Shown in pieces: positions 5,636 through 5,769 of a DNA stretch of 5,769 bases. Both the position numbers and the translations under genes were made by a program. The notes beneath the pieces are model-generated. The model saw only the letters and a list, made by a program, of their open reading frames with translations. It searched no databases and was not told the origin of the DNA. Source of the DNA: Dehalococcoidia bacterium. Lineage in GTDB: Bacteria; Chloroflexota; Dehalococcoidia; Dehalococcoidales; Fen-1064. How positions within the stretch are numbered: position 1 is the stretch's first letter; each line of letters begins with the position of its first letter. The stretch is taken from contig DUES01000196.1 of assembly GCA_011192055.1 (NCBI GenBank), forward strand, positions 1 to 5,769. The letters are read 5' to 3'.

Positions 5636-5718
5636 GAAAGTGGCCACAGGAGGAATGGACTGACTGTACCGGCAGCCGGGGCATGGTTGCACGGGACTGG
5701 TCACCTTGTATACAATTA

Positions 5719-5762
5719 CGGATGAAGCACCCGTGACTTTGCTTCGTTGCGGGTGTCATCCG
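5719..5762 (+). terminator. Large bulged hairpin downstream of the aldehyde oxidoreductase gene
   Basis: CGGATGA (5719-5725) plus CACCCG (5728-5733) pair with CGGGTG plus TCATCCG (5750-5762), giving 13 pairs with a 2-nt bulge and a 16-nt loop. An alternative inner pairing is GAAGC (5724-5728) with GCTTC (5741-5745). No T-run is seen before the window ends. It may be a factor-assisted terminator or the end of another small repeat element cut by the edge. Confidence 0.4.
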
Positions 5763-5769
5763 GGCAGAC

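Noticed and set aside
5648..5663. AGGAGG followed by ATG as the start of a new gene
   Set aside because: The ATG is only 1 nt from the site and the frame stops after two codons (ATG GAC TGA).
5195..5704. Minus-strand open frame overlapping the end of the oxidoreductase gene
   Set aside because: It is mostly antisense to the conserved C-terminal part of the real enzyme and shows no family resemblance.

Overview
The window carries two complete metabolic genes, one small membrane-protein gene, the 5' part of an unknown gene cut by the left edge, and long intergenic stretches with several inverted repeats. The gene set (a tungsten-type aldehyde:ferredoxin oxidoreductase and a two-domain 3-hydroxyacyl-CoA dehydrogenase) suggests an anaerobic or facultatively anaerobic prokaryote that handles aldehydes and acyl-CoAs. 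Clear Shine-Dalgarno sites, moderate GC outside the left edge and roomy intergenic DNA would fit an uncultured anaerobic Chloroflexota (Dehalococcoidia-like) genome. That placement is an impression, not shown by any marker gene here.

Layout, left to right. Positions 1-349 (minus strand) are the start of an AT-rich gene of unknown function that runs off the left edge. Between it and the next gene lies a cluster of GACAAT-type repeats next to a TATAAT box. Positions 497-1153 (minus) encode a seven-helix membrane protein of the DUF6629 type. An intergenic stretch ends in a 149-bp MITE-like element (1540-1688) with 19-bp imperfect terminal inverted repeats and three strong internal hairpins. Its right terminal repeat contains the stop codon of the next gene. 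Positions 1685-2971 (minus) encode a 3-hydroxyacyl-CoA dehydrogenase with intact catalytic residues but an extra segment in the NAD domain and an altered active-site loop. A divergent 784-bp gap follows. It contains promoter-like boxes and a triple ACCTGATT repeat just ahead of the aldehyde:ferredoxin oxidoreductase gene (3756-5603, plus). A large hairpin closes the window at 5719-5762.

How the genes may work together: the dehydrogenase performs the NAD-dependent 3-hydroxyacyl-CoA/3-oxoacyl-CoA step of beta-oxidation or its reverse. The oxidoreductase turns aldehydes into acids while reducing ferredoxin. They are divergent, widely spaced and lack each other's usual partners here, so a shared pathway is possible but not demonstrated. 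I see no defence system, CRISPR array, tRNA or rRNA. The most unusual items are the MITE-like element embedded at a gene's stop codon, the divergent dehydrogenase active-site loop, and the repeat clusters ahead of three genes.
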